DNA from: Punica granatum
Taxonomy: Eukaryota > Streptophyta > Magnoliopsida > Myrtales > Lythraceae
Assembly: GCF_007655135.1 (NCBI RefSeq)
Contig: NC_045130.1
Span: forward strand, 33,228,605 to 33,292,604
Direction of reading: 5' to 3'
DNA: 64,000 nt
The notes under the pieces are model-generated. The model had not been told where the DNA came from. It worked only from the letters and a program-made list of their open reading frames with translations, and did not search any database. The translations under genes and the position numbers were made by a program. This document shows, one piece after another, positions 59,098-64,000 of this stretch. The first letter of the stretch is position 1, and each line of letters starts with the position of its first letter.

Positions 59098-62000
59098 TGT
59101 GCGCACCCGAATTTCATCTCGTCGGGGCACGCATGTGCGTGCCTAAATGCAACGCGGCTTAGGAGTATCCACCTTCCCGGGGACGCGCGACGGACGCACG
59201 TGAGAAGGAGTCGCCACTTGCCATTTTACGACCCGAAGGTCGGGGGCCGGCAAGTTACCCGGGTCTAGGGGTACGGGGTACACCTAATTGCTAAGGCATA
59301 TGGTCTGCGAAACCCGAGGTTCCGAATTCGGAGGTTCTGTTACATGCGAGCCTATATCTCGCATGCCCTATCGGTACTCTAGCTTGTCTAGGCTTGCCAT
59401 TTTTATTTAATTACCGCTTAATTAAGTTCTGCTCATCTTACGCGTTTTGACACCGTAAATTCGAAGAAACACTCCGACCGTCTGCTCTCCGACCGGGATT
59501 CTTACATTAATAAAACATACAACATAAATCCTCACATTGTTCTCTCAAATAAATAAAATACAAATTATAACAATTGGATCCCGGTCGGTTCGCATTTCGG
59601 TAATTATTCCACTCGTGCTCGCCGTGTAGTTTGAAAAGACTGAAATTGAAATTAAAGTGTGCTCTCGATGTATAAGGGCATTGGACCCATGATCGTCGGT
59701 TATGGGCGTTGGACCCAATGTGAATCGAGTCCTAAAGGATCGGGCTCGATCCGTAATACAATCAAGTGCAAAAGATGTAACAAGTAGGTTCAAATAAACA
59801 ATCAATGGGGTTTTATTATCACCAAATTTACGTGGATTAATTGATTATTAACCGAGGAATCTTGGCATACAAATCCTACCCTAAAACAAGTAAAAAGCAA
59901 GACGGAAATGGCATGTAGCATTCAGCATCATTTACCGGACCTGACAGACTGTGTGTGTCCGTGATCAAGTCTCGAATGTGTGGGTTGATTTTAAAATGTT
60001 ATGTATCGTGACACTTTGATTATGATAGGTTATTATAGAATGTGGATTTTTGACACGAGAATCCTACAGCCTAGTGCCTAGCCCGCTATTCCCATTCTGT
60101 TTTCTATTAGGCCGAGTATGCGAATAAGTCAAATGTTGGTATCTTAAACCGTTATTCCCGATCTAACTACCCGAGATCATGCATAGATAACAATAAATTG
60201 TAAATACGCCTTTTTGCCTTTGTATAGAAAATTTATTTTTGAAAAGAGAAAGACTACGCAATGCGGGCCACCTCGGCCTGTGACCGGCGCTGACTGATTC
60301 CCTGATTCTTCTAGGGTTATACGAGAACCCCAAAAAGTCAAAGAAACGGTCAATCTATCCGGAAGTGATCTAAAAAGAACTTCCACACCCCGACTTGAGT
60401 TACCTAAAATTAGGAGGCCTCGAGTCAAAACATGCAAGTTCTTCCCAGACGTCCATGTCACATCGGATCACGAGTCTCAGATTTTAGTATGAAATTTGCG
60501 AATTTTGAAAAGAAGGCGTCAACACGTATTTGCAATTTATCGACGCGTATTTCCGATTAATTACCAATTCATGCAAAATTATTAAGGTCGAGTGAATTAA
60601 TTAGTCAAATGAACGTCCCGTTTACCCGATTGGTGAAATCATTAAGTTTAATTAAAATCTGCTGAATGCTTTATTTTATTTTTTGGATTTCGAGCCGTCG
60701 AAACGATCAATAATAGATCGCCTGATAAACTCTAATTTCCAGTTATCTCGAAAAATTTGCAATAAGATCGAACAACATAACGTAGAATAATAAGGACTAA
60801 TAAAGCAACAGAAAAAAAAAAAAAATAAAAAAATTTCAAGGACTAAACTGAAACAAATCAAAAAATTTGGAGAATGATTTTTTTTCTAAATTCTATAAAA
60901 TTTGGAGAATGTCCGGGAAAGTATAAAATGGGCTAGGGTTATTTGAAATTAATTTTTTTGAAATTCAGGGTTTTTTTTTTTTTAAAAAAAAAATGAATAA
61001 ATGTTGCAGGGACTAAATTGAAACAAATCGAAAAGTTTATCGGAGCGATTTTAAATTCTAAAAAATTCGGAGGATGTGCTAGAAATAATGAAATAGCCCA
61101 GAGTATGTTTGAAATGAATTTTTAAATTTAGGGCTGATTTTAAAAAATAATAAATACTCCAGGGAATGAATTGAAACAAATGTAAAAGTTTTCTGGAGCA
61201 GTATTTGATTCTGAAAAAAATTAGGGATGTGATGGAAATATCGAAAATGCCATGGAACTGGTTTAAAATTGATTTGGGAATTTGGGCAGGATTGAAAAAA
61301 ATGAAAATTCGTTGCAGGACTAGAATGGAACAAATCAGAAAATTAGAATAATCGGATTCGGTATAATTTTGATAATCTATGCAAACAACAAGCAATTATT
61401 TCATGTCATCATCATTCAAGTAAGCATGATATTTAATATAAAGCCCTAAACATGCCGCTAAGTTGAGATTTTTACCTAACCCAAAAGTTTGGGGGCGTTT
61501 CTGTAATATGCGAAGATTGTCGGACGGACGGTCGGGTCGGATCGGATCGGTCAGCCTATCCGAAGGAGGAAGCCGCCCGGAGAGATCTTGGGCTGGACTG
61601 GATTTAGGATCGGGTTGGGCTGGATTTAGGATCGGGCTGGGCTTGGGCCGCGGAAAGCTTTAGGCCGCGGCTGACGGGCTGACGGGCTGGACCTGCAACA
61701 AGGAAATAGTGGGCCAAAGCCCGTCAGTGAGGAGCTCCGAAGGAAGGTGGTGCTGGCGGCGCCGATCGGCCGCGAGCGGCGGTTCCGGCTGTTGGACGCC
61801 GCGACGACGACGCGAAAAGGATCGGGTGAGGGGTCTGAGCACCGCCTGGGTCGCGCCGGCTCCGATCTGGGCTTCGCTGATGGCTGGGATGGTCGGAATC
61901 AAGGCAATTTCACCGTTTTCCGGCGTTATTCCGATCGGGCAACGATTTGCCAAATTTCCCCAATCCGAGAGGAATCTTACGATTTCTTTCTGTGGGTTCC

Positions 62001-62438
62001 TTTGTGTCCCGCCGAATTAGGTTTTCCCCCCTTTAATTGCAATTTTCGGTCGAGATTTCAGCCGATTTGGGGAGGAAATCGCGAAATCCGCGATTTCCTA
62101 TTCTGGGCGGCCGGCCAGATCGCGGGCAGCCGGTTGCCGCTGCCCGGCCTACCCGGACTGCCCAGAACAATTTTTTTTTTTTTTTTGAATTAGGGCCGGC
62201 GGGTCACGGGCAGCCGGTCAATGCTGCCCGGCCTTGCCCGGCCCTGCCCGAGACTTTTCTTTCCTTTCTTTTTTTTTTTTTAAAATTATTATATATATAT
62301 ATATATTATTATTAATTAATTAATTAATTAATTAATTTTTTATTTTTTTTTATTATTTTTTTTAAAAAAAAAAGAGTGATAAATAGAAAATGACAATTTT
62401 ACCCCCTGGAGCCGATGGACCGAAATTGGGTGCTGACA
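59098..62438 (-). mobile_element. 3.3-kb 3' LTR of a gypsy-type element
   Basis: The ends are TGTGCGCACCCGAATTT and AAATTGGGTGCTGACA, an extended inverted terminus of the type TGTCAGCACCC...GGGTGCTGACA. On the minus strand, AAAGAGGGGCAAGC (62452-62439) stands right before the LTR as a polypurine tract, so this is the 3' LTR of a minus-strand element whose body runs off the right edge. Inside are a GC-rich part (61460-62230), T and AATT microsatellites (62270-62340) and a ~160-bp tandem repeat. Open frames in it look accidental. No target duplication can be tested because the other LTR is out of view. Confidence 0.75.
60830..61360. repeat. ~160-bp tandem repeat inside the LTR
   Basis: The phrase GGGACTAAATTGAAACAAAT and its variants (GGACTAAACTGAAACAAAT, GGAATGAATTGAAACAAAT, GGACTAGAATGGAACAAAT) returns four times at about 150-170 bp spacing. 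Each is followed by AAAATTTGGAGAATG-like and poly-A/T segments. Copies are diverged, so the duplication is old. Confidence 0.75.
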
Positions 62439-62452
62439 GCTTGCCCCTCTTT
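62439..62452 (-). other. Polypurine tract of the gypsy-type element
   Basis: The minus strand reads AAAGAGGGGCAAGC directly before the LTR start TGTCAGCACCC. This is the plus-strand priming site of LTR retrotransposons and fixes the element's orientation. Confidence 0.65.
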
Positions 62453-62604
62453 GGTTGCGTGCTCGGATAGAGGATGCAGCCAAAGACTATGAGAAGCACC
62501 CGGTTTGGTCCCGGCGATCGTCTGGCCATTCTCCTCGTTTGTGCTAACATGTAAGCCTGTTGTAAAATGGTAAAAAAACATAAATTAGTAAATGTAGACG
62601 CATA

Positions 62605-64000
62605 CTTGAAAGACATTAAGTGATGACACGAAGTCCAAAAAGTAGTAAATGCGGACACGAAGTCCGGAATGCAATGAATGTGGACACAAAGTCCAAAATG
62701 CAATAGATGCGGACGCGAAGTCCAAAATGTAGTGAATGCGGATACGAAGTCCGAAAAGCAGTAAATGATGACACGAAATCCGGAATGCAATGAATGTGGA
62801 CACGAAGTCCAAATGCAATAGACACGGACACGAAGTTCAGAAAGCAGAAAATGAAGACACAAAGTCCGGAATGCAGTAGATACAGACACGAAGTCCGGAA
62901 TGCAATGAATGTGGACACGAAGTCCAAAATGCAATAGATGCAGACGCGAAGTCCAAAATGCAATGAATGCGGACACGAAGTCCGGAAAGCAATAAATGAG
63001 GACCCGAAGTCCGGAATGCAGTAGACACGGACACGAAGTCCGAAATGCAATGAATGTGGACACGAAGTCCAAAATGCAGTAAAGATGCGGACGCGAAGTC
63101 CAAAATGCAATAAAGATGGACACGGGATCTTGGACACGAAGTCCGAAAAAGCAGTAAAGATGGGCACGAAGTCCTGGAGCGAAGTCTGAAAAGCAGTAAA
63201 TGTGGACACGAAGTCCTGGACGCGAAGTCCGAAAAGCGATAAAGATGGACACGAAGTCCGAAAAGCAGTAAGGCAGACACGAAGTCCTGGACGCGAAGTC
63301 CGAAAAGTAGTAAATGTGGACGCGAAGTCCTGGACGCGAAGTCCGAAAAGCGATAAAGATGGACGCGAAGTCCTGGACGCGAAGTCCGAAAAGCAGTAAA
63401 GGTGGACACGAAGTCATGGACGCGAAGTCCGAAAAGCAGTAAATGTGGACACGAAGTCCTGGACGCGAAGTCCGAAAAGCAGTAAATGTGGACACGAAAT
63501 CCTGGACGCGAAGTCCGAAAAGCGATAAAGATGGACACGAAGTCCTGGACGCGAAGTCCGAAAAGCGATAAAGATGGACACGAAGTCCTGGACGCGAAGT
63601 CCGAAAAGCGATAAAGATGGACACGAAGTCCTGGACGCGAAGTCCGAAAAGCAATAAAGGTGGACACGAAGTCCTGGACGCGAAGTCCGTAAAGCAGTAA
63701 AGGTGGACACGAAGTCCTGGACGCGAAGTCCGAAAAGCAATAAAGGTGGACACGAAGTCCCGGACGCGAAGTCCGAAAAGCAGTAAATGTGGACACGAAG
63801 TCCTGGACGCGAAGTCCGAAAAGCAGTAAATGTGGACACGAAGTCCTGGACGCGAAGTCCGAAAAGCGATAAAGATGGACACGAAGTCCTGGACGCGAAA
63901 TCCGAAAAGCGATAAAGATGGACACGAAGTCCTGGACGCGAAGTCCGAAAAGCAATAAAGGTGGACACGAAGTCCTGGACGCGAAGTCCGTAAGCAGTAA
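62605..64000. repeat. Minisatellite array, 29-bp and 43-bp units
   Basis: The core GGACACGAAGTCC repeats to the window edge. From about 62610 to 63130 the unit is 29 bp (core plus a 16-bp tail such as GGAATGCAATGAATGT). From about 63200 the unit is 43 bp, made of GGACACGAAGTCCT (14 bp) plus a 29-bp monomer starting GGACGCGAAGTCCG, in about 18 nearly identical copies. It lies just upstream, in element orientation, of the polypurine tract. Long minus-strand open frames (for example 62362-63882) arise because the units lack stops and 43 is not a multiple of three. I do not take them as genes. Confidence 0.92.

Noticed and set aside
58737..59162. 141-codon plus-strand frame
   Set aside because: It runs from a TA microsatellite across an LTR end and antisense through the P450 relic, so it is not a gene.
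62362..63882. A 506-codon minus-strand open frame with repeated phrases such as FRTSRPGLRVH
   Set aside because: It lies wholly in the minisatellite, extends into the polypurine tract and LTR, and is open in several frames because the units lack stops. It is a composition artefact.

Overview
This is nuclear DNA of a flowering plant, almost certainly a dicot. Every recognisable gene has short exons and GT-AG introns (one intron is GC-AG). The products are plant-type: a CYP72-clan cytochrome P450, a type II metacaspase and a calmodulin with the usual plant sequence. About half of the window is transposable-element debris. The species cannot be fixed from sequence alone. Having calmodulin, L-2-hydroxyglutarate dehydrogenase and the kinase-like gene together recalls, from memory, the Arabidopsis CAM3/At3g56840 and At2g40980/CAM2 neighbourhoods, so the gene order may be ancestral.

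Layout: 0.85-4.14 kb, a protein kinase-like gene (-), whose first exon is only three codons. 4.4-8.2 kb, intergenic with a MITE nested in another MITE and a LINE fragment. 8.9-11.35 kb, a six-exon FSH1-type serine hydrolase (-) carrying a young TRIM retroelement in intron 3. 11.65-12.72 kb, a foldback element with a GC-rich palindromic core. 13.27-14.71 kb, calmodulin (-). 15.9-18.4 kb, decayed Ty3/gypsy gag-protease. 21.0-22.4 kb, type II metacaspase (-). 23.3-25.0 kb, a Ty1/copia remnant. 25.4-26.8 kb, a TIR element holding a SINE and a repeat-coding segment. 25.2-31.1 and 33.9-36.9 kb, two copies of a segmental duplication. Each copy holds a small secreted-protein gene followed by L-2-hydroxyglutarate dehydrogenase; the dehydrogenase is intact only in the second copy (36.1-39.0 kb). 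39.5-41.3 kb, UTP11 (-), convergent with the dehydrogenase. 41.9-50 kb, copia, LTR, SINE, gypsy and LINE remnants, including a solo LTR with a clean 5-bp target duplication. 50.4-51.0 kb, a fragment of plastid cysteine desulfurase. 52.0-54.2 kb, CYP72A-type P450 (-). 55.3-64 kb, two very long LTRs around a P450 pseudogene fragment, then a minisatellite array that runs off the window edge.

The intact genes are unrelated housekeeping or defence functions: calcium signalling, rRNA processing, 2-hydroxyglutarate catabolism, programmed cell death and oxidative metabolism. They do not form a pathway. The most unusual features are the mobile elements, several with exact target duplications, and a pair of unrecognised secreted-protein paralogues that each carry one disabling lesion. 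I found no CRISPR array, rRNA gene, convincing tRNA gene or bacterial-type operon. Exon boundaries were assigned by eye from splice consensus, reading phase and family similarity.
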